DNA from: Campylobacter gracilis | GTDB lineage: Bacteria > Campylobacterota > Campylobacteria > Campylobacterales > Campylobacteraceae | DNA: 14,332 nt | Assembly (NCBI RefSeq): GCF_018374135.1 | Contig: NZ_JAHAFS010000025.1 | Span: 1-14,332 of the forward strand | Reading direction: 5' to 3' | Part shown: in pieces, positions 1 to 5,796 of the stretch | Position numbering within the stretch: position 1 is the first letter of the stretch | Layout: the number at the start of each line of letters is the position of its first letter | Notes under the pieces: model-generated | Seen by the model: only the letters and a program-made list of their open reading frames with translations | Database searches by the model: none | Told to the model about the DNA's origin: nothing | Position numbers and translations under genes: made by a program

Positions 1-654
1 TGTAGTTACTACGTTGGTTTGAGCGGTGTATGGCATAGTGATTAAATTTATAAAGAAATTTAGATCGGAGCGGGTCACGACGTCGCCTAAAGAATTTAGG
101 TGTGAGCCTATGTCTTTGTAATCGTTGGTATTGGTTTCAAGTATGGTAAGCTTAAAATTTACCTGTTCGAGCTTTTTATCGCTTCTTTGAACGAAATCTA
201 TTATGTCGCTGTATTCGTCGTCGCTTGCTTTAAATACGACGGAGTTTGTAGAGCGGATATAGCTTGAGTTTTGATCGGTCATCTTGCTTACTATCTTATC
301 CGCGTCGTCGTAGGAGTTATTAGCTAAGGTAAGGTATCTTAGCCTACGCTCGGCACTAATGCTACCATTGGCATCGCCATAGTCTCTATTTTGCTTAAAG
401 ACGTAGTAAAAGCCGTCGGTTAGAATGAGCTTTAAGCCTTTGCTCTCTATGGCTTTGCGGAAGTGCTTTATAGTAACGTTTGAATTCTTAGCAGTATAGA
501 AATAAAAGCTATTCGGATCTATTTCATCGCTGATTAGAATATCGATTTTTGAATTGTGGCTAGCAACGTTGGCGAAATCAAGTAAATTTAGCTTAATTTC
601 TTCGCTAAATGCGCTACTTAGAATAAATAGCGCTAGAAAAAGAACTTTTTTCAT
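1..654 (-). CDS. Inovirus pIV-like secretin, N-terminal part (cut by window edge)
   Basis: The first 218 codons of a gene that continues past position 1. The protein begins MKKVLFLALFILSSAFSEE, a clear Sec signal peptide, so the mature part is exported. The remainder shows short alpha/beta segments like secretin periplasmic N-domains: an N0-like part around residues 20-85, and an N1-like part around residues 105-175 (RYLTLANNSYDDADKIV, then SVVFKASDDEYSDIIDFVQ). The multimerisation domain that would prove a secretin is off-window. In filamentous phages the pIV secretin forms the outer-membrane channel for virion exit and works with the pI/Zot ATPase encoded just upstream. It overlaps the zot gene by 41 nt. 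Its ribosome-binding site AAGGAAGAGTT (660-670) matches those of two other genes in this phage block. No stop codon occurs in the visible frame. The family call rests on domain pattern plus position. Confidence 0.72.
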   Translation of the reverse strand, partial: MKKVLFLALFILSSAFSEEIKLNLLDFANVASHNSKIDILISDEIDPNSFYFYTAKNSNVTIKHFRKAIESKGLKLILTDGFYYVFKQNRDYGDANGSISAERRLRYLTLANNSYDDADKIVSKMTDQNSSYIRSTNSVVFKASDDEYSDIIDFVQRSDKKLEQVNFKLTILETNTNDYKDIGSHLNSLGDVVTRSDLNFFINLITMPYTAQTNVVTT

Positions 655-1726
655 TGTTTAACTCTTCCTTTTTTAAGTTATCGAAAACGGGCTTATCAAA
701 GCCAACAAAAAAATACGTAATACCTTTACCTTTAAACGAGCGCACGTTAAATTTAGGCGGAGAGCGCAGAAAGATAAAATTTAAGTATCTCTGATCGAAG
801 TGATCGTAAGTGCCGTTTTGAATGGAGCAACGATCGTAGAAGCAGTAAATTTGGTATATGTAGCCGATAGGAGGCTCATTAGGATTTGGCGCAGAGGCGT
901 TAAATAAAGATTTAGTGCTGTTACCGCTTCCGGTTTCGATAGGTTGATTGGATTGGGTATCGGGGGAGGGAGCAGGCTCATCGGCAGGCTTAAAGAGCGA
1001 GTAAAAGCGGTAGAACGCAAAGAAACAAAAAACACAAAGCACCACGGCTAAGCCAAAAAATTTAACTACGACGGATGAGCCTTTTTCCTTGGAACCCGCA
1101 ACGTAAAGGTCAAAAACTTCATTAAGAGCAGGTAAAGTAAAACCACCACCCTTAATCATATCGCTTTGATTCATTCGGTAACTGATAAACTGCTGATACC
1201 TAAGACGGCTGGTAATAAGACGACGAGCAGGTTCTACGGCTCTATAAAAATACTCGGCTACAGCCTTGTAACCTGTGTCAATTAGGCTTAAATCCTGTGA
1301 TATAAGCCAAATATCCTGAAACAAATGAGCATGATAAGTAAGCCACCAAGTTAAAATTTCATCGCCTTTTTTGATAAAGAAGTTGTGGGCTTCATCGATC
1401 ACAATCAGGCAGTGATTAAGCTTAAAATCTGCGGCTTTTTCGTTTAGCTCTGTATCATTTGCACCGCCTACGTAAAGATCATAGAGCAGGCTAAGGTTAT
1501 ATTTGAAATCGTTAATATCCAAAGGCTTAATTTTCTCGCTTTTGGAATAGTCGAATTCGTTTATATTAGTCCAGCAGATAGTGTATTTATCGGCTTTCTT
1601 AGGTTTTTTGATAAATTTATCGAAAAAAGAGGGCTTAGGAACTTCGATAAAATTCTTATAAATTTGATAAACAGCAAGATAAGTTTTACCGCTTTTTGGT
1701 ATGCCGGTAAGATAAGAGATAGCCAT
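614..1726 (-). CDS. zot: Zot / pI-like virion assembly ATPase
   Basis: A 370-residue protein of the zonular occludens toxin/gene I family, the inner-membrane motor that drives filamentous phage assembly and export. The Walker A motif GIPKSGKT is at residues 8-15 and the Walker B-like LIVIDEAH at 107-114. One membrane segment (about 219-245) is followed by a roughly 125-residue periplasmic domain with two cysteines, which may contact the secretin. This N-in, C-out layout and length fit the family. An earlier in-frame ATG at 1780 would add 18 residues, but the ATG at 1726 places Walker A at the usual N-terminal position and follows the upstream stop codon by 1 nt, so it is preferred. Zot proteins of Campylobacter prophages have been studied as possible epithelial-barrier toxins; whether this one has such activity cannot be read from sequence. 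Confidence 0.93.
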   Translation of the reverse strand: MAISYLTGIPKSGKTYLAVYQIYKNFIEVPKPSFFDKFIKKPKKADKYTICWTNINEFDYSKSEKIKPLDINDFKYNLSLLYDLYVGGANDTELNEKAADFKLNHCLIVIDEAHNFFIKKGDEILTWWLTYHAHLFQDIWLISQDLSLIDTGYKAVAEYFYRAVEPARRLITSRLRYQQFISYRMNQSDMIKGGGFTLPALNEVFDLYVAGSKEKGSSVVVKFFGLAVVLCVFCFFAFYRFYSLFKPADEPAPSPDTQSNQPIETGSGNSTKSLFNASAPNPNEPPIGYIYQIYCFYDRCSIQNGTYDHFDQRYLNFIFLRSPPKFNVRSFKGKGITYFFVGFDKPVFDNLKKEELNNEKSSFSSAIYSK

Positions 1727-1727
1727 T

Positions 1728-2129
1728 TTAATCGATCCTAGAAATAAAGAGATAAAGCAAGGTTTTACGGAAACTCTCAAGCCCTTTAATGAAAATTTTT
1801 AAAGCAATTAAAGAAATCGCCGTAAATAAAAAAGGCTTAAAAATCGTGTAAACATCCTTAAAAGCTTCTATAACACCCAAAGACTTAAGAACGTTAAAGA
1901 AAAGAGCTATAAGCTCATCAGTATTACCCGCATAAGAATTTATGTAATTTATTAAAGCATTGACCTTGCTAAGAGCGATAAAAACTAATGACATCAGCCC
2001 TACATAAAAAGCGATAGTAAATCCAAGTATAAAAGTAGAAATAGCAAGCATAGCCCCAAAACGAACGGCAGCAGCAGCCCATTTTTTGACGAAAGAGCCG
2101 AAAAAACCGATAATAGCTAAAACAGGCAT
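1728..2129 (-). CDS. pVI-like inovirus minor coat / membrane protein
   Basis: A 133-residue, strongly hydrophobic protein with membrane segments around residues 23-54 and 97-116 and a basic C-terminal tail. No enzymatic motif is visible. It lies exactly between the pIII-like and Zot genes, where filamentous phages encode pVI (the Ace/DUF2523-type protein in Vibrio phages), which helps cap the virion and release it from the membrane together with pIII. The start codon overlaps the upstream stop codon (TAATG at 2131-2127), and the stop codon lies 1 nt before the zot ATG, so translation is probably coupled on both sides. The call depends mainly on position and hydrophobicity. Confidence 0.68.
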   Translation of the reverse strand: MPVLAIIGFFGSFVKKWAAAAVRFGAMLAISTFILGFTIAFYVGLMSLVFIALSKVNALINYINSYAGNTDELIALFFNVLKSLGVIEAFKDVYTIFKPFLFTAISLIALKIFIKGLESFRKTLLYLFISRID

Positions 2130-3463
2130 TATACCAACCTTATAATTATTTTAAAAAGCAGAATAGAGAATATCGTAGAAAATATGGCATAGAAAATAAA
2201 GTAAAGGACGGAGCGAGCGTCCTTTACTACGGCACAAATATCAATAGTAATTTTTTTGCTCAATCCGTCTTTAATAACAAAATCGCGAGTATAAGGGCAG
2301 CTAGCAACAAAACCGCTAGGCTTGAAATCACTCAAAGAGCCGTTTTTAATTTTGTCATAAGCACCCTGTAACTGGCTTTTAGCATCACCATACATATCAG
2401 TAATCTTTTTTACTCCGTCGCTTACAGTCTTAGTTAATTTGTCATAATCGCTGAAATCCATTTTAGGGTTATTTTTATCGTCATCATCTTTATCACCAGG
2501 TTTACCACCGCCACTTCCTCCACCTGGATGAGTGCCGTTTTTATCTTTGTCTTTATCCTTATCGCCCGGTTTATCAGGGTTACCAGGGGTACCGCCGCCA
2601 CCGCCTGAATGTCCTCCACCACCTTGACTAGGTTTATCGGGCTTAGTCTTATTATCGTCGGGATTATCGGGTTTATCGGGCTTGGTACTATTGTTATCAG
2701 GTTTATCAGGTTTAGTTTTATTATCGTCAGGGTTTTTTGGATCGTTCAAGTAAAGATGATCTATTTCATCGTAATTGCAGCCATAATCGGCATATTCATT
2801 AGCGGCATTCACAACAATAGAATTTCCATTACCACAACCAAAGCAACATTTTGGAGTAAAAGTAATATTAGGAGTTTTACAAACATCTGGATCGGTAGAA
2901 AAAGCACCCGTATATTCTGAACCTGGAAATTGTTTATTACAAGCACAATTAAAACGCAACTCTCTATCCGTTATATGCTCGCAATCATCAGCGCACTTAT
3001 GATTGACAAGGTCATAACCGAGCTTACAAAGCTGCACTGCAAAATTACTATCGTAATTAAAAACATCAACGATAAATTTAGCTTTAGCAATTTTAGGATC
3101 ATTGCTATAATCAAGCTTCTTTAAAGGATATATAAGGGTAGGAAAGGATTGAGCACAACCAAGCCTATAAAATACCTGCGTAGATAATTCTTTATAAAGA
3201 GATATTTCATCGTTATTTTGAACTCTAACATAATGATAAATTTCCATGCCAGAGCCATCTTTTCTAATCTTATACATATAAAGCTCATTCTCCGTATCAA
3301 AAGCAAGCTTATAAGTGTAATATTCATTTTCTTTATACATAGGTCCACCAATAGGAGCACCACTTTTAGGGATTATATAATAACCACAACCGAGATCAAA
3401 AGCATTAGAGAGAGTGGATAGAAATAAGAGAATTAAGAGGATAAATTTTAATTTATTAAGCAT
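2129..3463 (-). CDS. pIII-like adsorption (minor coat) protein
   Basis: A 444-residue exported protein with the architecture of filamentous phage pIII. Residues 1-21 are a signal peptide. A cysteine-rich N-terminal region (about 22-235, with C26, C103, C146, C157, C161 and others) would carry receptor binding. A low-complexity linker (about 241-334) contains KPDKP repeats, glycine runs and Asp/Lys runs. A C-terminal domain follows with a helical stretch, two cysteines (C389, C410) and a final membrane anchor (about 418-440). In this family the N-terminal part binds the pilus and co-receptor and the C-terminal part anchors the tip and ends assembly. The gene has a good ribosome-binding site (AAGGAAGAGT, 3467-3476) and overlaps the pVI-like start by one base. 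The N-terminal sequence resembles no receptor-binding domain I recognise, so the host receptor is unknown. Confidence 0.82.
   Translation of the reverse strand: MLNKLKFILLILLFLSTLSNAFDLGCGYYIIPKSGAPIGGPMYKENEYYTYKLAFDTENELYMYKIRKDGSGMEIYHYVRVQNNDEISLYKELSTQVFYRLGCAQSFPTLIYPLKKLDYSNDPKIAKAKFIVDVFNYDSNFAVQLCKLGYDLVNHKCADDCEHITDRELRFNCACNKQFPGSEYTGAFSTDPDVCKTPNITFTPKCCFGCGNGNSIVVNAANEYADYGCNYDEIDHLYLNDPKNPDDNKTKPDKPDNNSTKPDKPDNPDDNKTKPDKPSQGGGGHSGGGGGTPGNPDKPGDKDKDKDKNGTHPGGGSGGGKPGDKDDDDKNNPKMDFSDYDKLTKTVSDGVKKITDMYGDAKSQLQGAYDKIKNGSLSDFKPSGFVASCPYTRDFVIKDGLSKKITIDICAVVKDARSVLYFIFYAIFSTIFSILLFKIIIRLV
2462..2743 (-). repeat. Low-complexity linker-coding repeats in the pIII-like gene
   Basis: Imperfect short tandem repeats encode KPDKPDN-type units, glycine runs and DKDKDKD, about residues 241-334. 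Glycine- or proline-rich linkers separate the domains of pIII proteins. The near-identical units could change copy number by slippage. Confidence 0.75.
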
Positions 3464-3486
3464 TTTACTCTTCCTTAAATTTGCGT

Positions 3487-3537
3487 AGGGGGAGCGAACC
3501 CGATTTTAATCGCAAGCTCATAAAATCGGCTCCCCCT
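3487..3537. repeat. Long two-part hairpin upstream of the pIII-like gene
   Basis: Outer arms AGGGGGAGC (3487-3495) and GCTCCCCCT (3529-3537) are perfect complements. Inner arms CGATTTTA (3501-3508) and TAAAATCG (3521-3528) extend the stem, with GAACC (3496-3500) bulged on one side. No T-run follows on either strand, so a simple intrinsic terminator is unlikely. In an inovirus such a long hairpin could be a packaging signal, a complementary-strand origin, or an mRNA processing/attenuation element. Confidence 0.7.
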
Positions 3538-3550
3538 GCGACCCTGTTAT

Positions 3551-3594
3551 GCGCGGCAGCTTTCGGATGTCCGAAAGCTACACGCCGTGCGCAC
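3551..3594. repeat. Second strong hairpin, candidate phage structural element
   Basis: AGCTTTCGGA (3558-3567) and TCCGAAAGCT (3570-3579) are a perfect 10-base inverted repeat separated by 2 nt. GCGCGGC and GCCGTGCGC flank it and can extend the stem imperfectly. The palindrome GTGCGCAC (3587-3594) follows. No gene is visible between the pIII-like start and 3634. GC content is clearly higher than in the neighbouring phage genes. Confidence 0.65.
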
Positions 3595-3633
3595 TTCGCT
3601 TCGTTTATAGGCAAGCAAATAAATGGGGTTTAC

Positions 3634-3765
3634 CTAAGACCAACGGCGCGAAAATAGCGTAAAAGCCAACTGAAACGGGATATTTGCAACACCGAACCAA
3701 AAGAAAAGGCTAAAGAAATAATCAAACGACTTATTGCCGATCCAATCGATTAAAATAAATTCCAT
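3634..3765 (-). CDS. Small phage membrane protein (43 aa)
   Basis: ATG at 3765, stop TAG at 3634-3636, encoding 43 residues beginning MEFILIDWIGNKSFDYF. An aromatic, hydrophobic centre (about residues 16-36) is followed by a basic end, SRRWS. A GGGGG run 6 nt upstream can serve as ribosome-binding site. It lies 18 nt after the preceding small gene. Size, hydrophobicity and position fit a small inovirus virion or membrane protein, but no specific family is recognisable. Too short for homology-based certainty; coding is inferred from the ribosome-binding site, spacing and composition. Confidence 0.5.
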   Translation of the reverse strand: MEFILIDWIGNKSFDYFFSLFFWFGVANIPFQLAFTLFSRRWS

Positions 3766-3783
3766 CGTAAACCCCCGAAAACC

Positions 3784-3918
3784 TTATTTAATCTTAGAAA
3801 TTGCAAGAAATATTCCTAAGACGAATAAAAAACCGCAAAGACAACCGCTAAGCGCCATCAAGGAGCTATATCGCTCTAAGCTCAAACCAGTCAAACTTAA
3901 AACTTCTGCTTCGCTCAT
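3784..3918 (-). CDS. Small phage membrane protein (44 aa), pIX/pVII position
   Basis: ATG at 3918 overlaps the stop codon of the preceding small gene (ATGA), indicating coupled translation. The protein begins MSEAEVLSLTGLSLERYSSL and ends in a membrane segment, about residues 21-41, then SKIK. Short acidic N-terminus, one transmembrane helix and a basic end are the design of small inovirus coat proteins. The frame stays open upstream to an ATG at 4047, but that longer product would overlap the better 38-aa gene completely and begins near a terminator, so the short form is preferred. Confidence 0.55.
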   Translation of the reverse strand: MSEAEVLSLTGLSLERYSSLMALSGCLCGFLFVLGIFLAISKIK

Positions 3919-4031
3919 TTCGAAAACAAATCCAAACCTGCAAAAATAGACTTGACCGCAAAAAACGAAAGCGCCAAAATCACGTAAAAAGCGTTTAAAA
4001 GTAGAGACATATGTAAAATCGAAATCTGCAT
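3915..4031 (-). CDS. Small phage membrane protein (38 aa), pVII/pIX position
   Basis: ATG at 4031 and TGA at 3915-3917, encoding 38 residues that begin MQISILHMSLLLNAFYVILA with a hydrophobic helix covering about residues 9-31. AAAGGG about 7 nt upstream is a good ribosome-binding site. The stop overlaps the next start (ATGA). In Ff phages genes VII and IX are also tiny, hydrophobic and overlapping at this kind of junction, though there they precede the major coat gene rather than follow it. Virion role is inferred from position and form only. Confidence 0.55.
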   Translation of the reverse strand: MQISILHMSLLLNAFYVILALSFFAVKSIFAGLDLFSK

Positions 4032-4051
4032 TTTTAAACCCTTTCAAGAAA

Positions 4052-4073
4052 TACCGCCCGAAAGGGGGCGGTA
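4052..4073 (-). terminator. Hairpin terminator/attenuator after the major coat gene
   Basis: Arms TACCGCCC (4052-4059) and GGGCGGTA (4066-4073) with a 6-nt loop lie 5 nt past the coat gene stop. The leftward transcript continues with a short U-rich tail (AUUUCUUG), so termination is probably partial. A terminator at this point would keep coat protein mRNA in excess over downstream genes, as the central terminator after gene VIII does in Ff phages. Confidence 0.6.
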
Positions 4074-4077
4074 AAAT

Positions 4078-4293
4078 TTAGCGTCTAAGCAAAGCAAGAC
4101 CAGCCTTAACAGCATAAATCAAACCGATTAAGCCGATAACGACGACAACGGCAGAAGTGAAAGGATTGCTATCAATAGTTCCACTAAATTTGCCATCCGC
4201 AAAAGTTACGTCAGCCATAGCCTGCGTAGCACCAAAAAAAACAGAACCGAGCAAAATCGCTAATTTGCCGAAAACAGAATTTAAGATTTTCAT
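4078..4293 (-). CDS. Inovirus major coat protein (pVIII-like) precursor
   Basis: A 71-residue precursor. Residues 1-27 form a signal peptide ending ATQAMA, with likely cleavage before D28. The predicted 44-residue mature protein starts DVTFADGKF, has a transmembrane helix at about 47-67 of the precursor (VVVVIGLIGLIYAVKAGLAL), and ends in RR for contact with packaged DNA. Acidic N-terminus, single helix, basic C-terminus and 44-46 residue mature size match major coat proteins of filamentous phages such as the Pf group. A strong ribosome-binding site (GGAGG, 8 nt before ATG) and a following hairpin terminator fit very high expression. A 12-base palindrome AACTTGCAAGTT (4319-4330) lies just upstream. 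Confidence 0.88.
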   Translation of the reverse strand: MKILNSVFGKLAILLGSVFFGATQAMADVTFADGKFSGTIDSNPFTSAVVVVIGLIGLIYAVKAGLALLRR

Positions 4294-4335
4294 CTTAAAC
4301 CTCCAAAAAAGAATTTTAAACTTGCAAGTTCTATC

Positions 4336-4358
4336 AAGCCGACCGGACGGATCGGCTT
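4336..4358. repeat. Hairpin between ssDNA-binding and coat genes
   Basis: AAGCCGA (4336-4342) and TCGGCTT (4352-4358) form a 7-bp stem with a 9-nt loop in the 76-nt spacer. There is no clear T-run on the leftward strand. It may be an mRNA processing or stability element for the coat transcript. Confidence 0.5.
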
Positions 4359-4369
4359 TGTAAAGCTTG

Positions 4370-4750
4370 TTATTTCTTAGGAGAAACGTTATTTAAGAAA
4401 TTTATCCAGTAAGCGTCATCTTCATCAGTAGTAAGAGTATAAGCGCCATTGTTAAAAGACGGGAGCCCAGCATTAAATTTCAAAACACCTTTGTTCTTGA
4501 AAAATTGATTAAATTTCGTAGTAAGAACCCCAGCTGTTAGATCGTCTTTACAAAGAATACGAACTATAAGTTCTTGTTCTTTCAGATCAACGCAATTCGT
4601 AACGGAATTTTCTTCCTCGTATTGATTGCGTGCGGTAAGCTTTACGGAGCTTGAATAAGCTCGTCCGTTCATCTCGCCTTTAGCGCCGCTTTTTGCGATA
4701 GCCTTTGTAAGTTCGTAAGAGACCTTAAAGTCTTGCGTAATGTAGTCCAT
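4370..4750 (-). CDS. Putative inovirus ssDNA-binding protein (pV-like)
   Basis: A 126-residue soluble protein beginning MDYITQDFKVSYELTKAIAK. It has no signal peptide or membrane segment and is rich in predicted beta strands. It is the first gene of the leftward phage block, directly upstream of the major coat gene, where filamentous phages place the ssDNA-binding protein (gene V) that coats the single strand and represses translation of other phage mRNAs. I see no diagnostic motif, so the function is positional. The frame extends to an ATG at 4846, but the start at 4750 has a good ribosome-binding site AAGGAAGAGTT immediately before it (4751-4761). That site is half of a 13-base inverted repeat, so its translation may be regulated. 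Confidence 0.5.
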   Translation of the reverse strand: MDYITQDFKVSYELTKAIAKSGAKGEMNGRAYSSSVKLTARNQYEEENSVTNCVDLKEQELIVRILCKDDLTAGVLTTKFNQFFKNKGVLKFNAGLPSFNNGAYTLTTDEDDAYWINFLNNVSPKK

Positions 4751-4815
4751 AACTCTTCCTTTATATTTGATTGAGCTTAACTCGATTAAACCTAAAGGGC
4801 GGAAGGAAGAGTTAT
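4749..4815 (-). promoter_or_regulatory. 13-base inverted repeat sequestering the RBS and start of the ssDNA-binding gene
   Basis: ATAACTCTTCCTT (4749-4761) and AAGGAAGAGTTAT (4803-4815) are exact reverse complements separated by 41 nt. In the leftward mRNA the upstream arm would pair with the ribosome-binding site and the first two bases of the ATG at 4750. A second inverted repeat, GGGCGG (4797-4802) with CCGCCC (4825-4830), lies against the outer arm and could compete with or stabilise the structure. Confidence 0.6.
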
Positions 4816-4928
4816 TTTCACAAACCGCCCAGAGTAGTTTTACCACTTGCTCGGGTGGAATTCCCGCCTAACTTCGACCCTAGACATCTTTACTCTGTCG
4901 CGGCATAGTGCGAGAATTTAAACACAGA

Positions 4929-4940
4929 TTTTGCTATAAT
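4929..4940 (+). promoter_or_regulatory. Extended -10 promoter of the regulator operon
   Basis: TTTTGCTATAAT is a perfect -10 hexamer (4935-4940) with the TTTTG extension common in Campylobacter promoters, where -35 boxes are weak. The start of transcription would be near 4947, placing the repeat array immediately downstream. Confidence 0.7.
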
Positions 4941-4952
4941 AACTTTGCGAAT

Positions 4953-5034
4953 GGAATTATTGCAAATTCTCTGCGGGAATTATTGCAAATTCTTTATTAA
5001 AAAAACTTTAAATAGAGGGAATTATTTCCAATGG
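4953..5034. promoter_or_regulatory. Three-copy operator-like repeat array
   Basis: An identical 18-mer GGAATTATTGCAAATTCT occurs at 4953-4970 and 4976-4993, a 23-nt period. A diverged third copy (GGAATTATTTCCAAT) starts at 5018 and runs over the start codon at 5031. Each full copy has GAATT/AATTC half-sites like a dimeric repressor site. A related copy, GGAACTATTGCAAA, begins at 5165 inside the gene. The array starts a few bases after the predicted transcription start, so binding would block transcription or elongation. Autoregulation by the product of the 5031 gene is inferred. Confidence 0.65.
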
Positions 5035-5282
5035 ATAAGAAAGAAATTGCAAAATTTATCGGCAAAGATCTAAAAACCCTATACAACTGGGAAAGACAAA
5101 ACCCCAATTTATACAAAATAATAATCTCATACTTTTCAGACGATACAACAAATTCTTACGAACGGGAACTATTGCAAAAATTTAGGCAACTCAAGGAAAT
5201 AGAAAAGAGATACTACCTAAGCAGTATGGAAACCAAAATTTTAAAAAGAAGGATGGAGAAAGAAGCAGCAAATGACGAATAA
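5031..5282 (+). CDS. Small HTH-like regulator, candidate prophage repressor
   Basis: An 83-residue charged protein. Residues 2-35 (KKEIAKFIGKDLKTLYNWER and after) look like a helix-turn-helix with a recognition-helix pattern TLYNW. The rest, rich in Glu, Lys and Arg with heptad-like leucines, could be a dimerisation helix. It is transcribed divergently from the phage structural block, the position of the lysogeny repressor in CTX-type phages, and sits behind an operator-like repeat array that includes its own start region. The GAGGG ribosome-binding site is 12 nt from the ATG, and the third repeat lies between them. It overlaps the next gene by 11 nt. I recognise no named repressor family. 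Confidence 0.62.
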   Translation: MDKKEIAKFIGKDLKTLYNWERQNPNLYKIIISYFSDDTTNSYERELLQKFRQLKEIEKRYYLSSMETKILKRRMEKEAANDE

Positions 5283-5796
5283 ACTAATCATAACAGCAAT
5301 CTTAACTTTCGCTAGCCTACAAGCCAAAGAAAGCATAGAAATAAATGTATCGCCGAGCAATAAACAATATCAATTCGGCAAAAATATAAATTTAATCGGC
5401 ACGTGGGAAGCGATAGAAACTCAATGCTGCGTAAATTTCATTTTTGGCAGATACGATAAAATAAGAATGAGATTCGATAAAAGCGGTAAAATTTACAAAG
5501 TAGAGAAAAACAAAGAAATCCCAACCGATATGATATGGAGTATAAATAATAACGGAGTAGTAAAAGTAGAGAAAGACGATAGCTATTATGAAAAAATAGG
5601 GCTAAACGATGCTGCTAAATCCATACAAGGCAAAATGGTAAAAGAGATATTCAAGGGAGTAGAAACAATAGAATTTCAAATCTTATCTAAAGAAAACGAT
5701 AACTGCTTTATGATAGAAAGAAATTTAAAACTATGCAAGATTTTAGGAAATTTACACACCGAACCCGACAAAATAATTCAAATCGAAATGCACTAA
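5272..5796 (+). CDS. Exported protein of unknown function, cotranscribed with the regulator
   Basis: A 174-residue protein with an N-terminal signal peptide (MTNKLIITAILTFASLQAKE, probable cleavage near residue 18) and no lipobox or further membrane segment, so it is expected in the periplasm or outside the cell. The mature part has alternating strand-like segments, a GTWEAIET stretch near residues 43-50 reminiscent of small beta-barrel (lipocalin-like) proteins, and four cysteines (C52, C53, C145, C155). I cannot assign a family. It overlaps the regulator gene by 11 nt and shares its promoter, so it should be made in the lysogen. Possible roles are superinfection exclusion or lysogenic conversion; both are guesses from context. 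Its stop codon overlaps that of the convergent hicB. Confidence 0.7.
   Translation: MTNKLIITAILTFASLQAKESIEINVSPSNKQYQFGKNINLIGTWEAIETQCCVNFIFGRYDKIRMRFDKSGKIYKVEKNKEIPTDMIWSINNNGVVKVEKDDSYYEKIGLNDAAKSIQGKMVKEIFKGVETIEFQILSKENDNCFMIERNLKLCKILGNLHTEPDKIIQIEMH

Noticed and set aside
1727..1780. Longer Zot start at 1780
   Set aside because: It would overlap the upstream pVI-like gene by 53 nt and add a tail before the Walker A motif; the 1726 start fits the family and 1-nt spacing.
2462..2743. CRISPR-like or intergenic tandem repeat
   Set aside because: The repeats keep one reading frame and encode the linker of the pIII-like protein.
2609..3421. Several rightward frames opposite the pIII-like gene
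   Set aside because: Low-complexity isoleucine- and threonine-rich products mirror the antisense of the repeats and AT-rich coding DNA; no ribosome-binding sites or family resemblance.
3919..4047. Longer start at 4047 for the 44-aa small protein
   Set aside because: The extension fully overlaps the better supported 38-aa gene in another frame; the ATGA junction supports the short form.
3734..4363. Rightward frames of 68-71 codons across the coat region
   Set aside because: They run antisense to the coat protein and small phage genes, which have better signals and recognisable architecture.
4751..4846. Longer start at 4846 for the ssDNA-binding gene
   Set aside because: The added residues lie over the structured leader and lack a family-like character; a strong ribosome-binding site directly precedes 4750.
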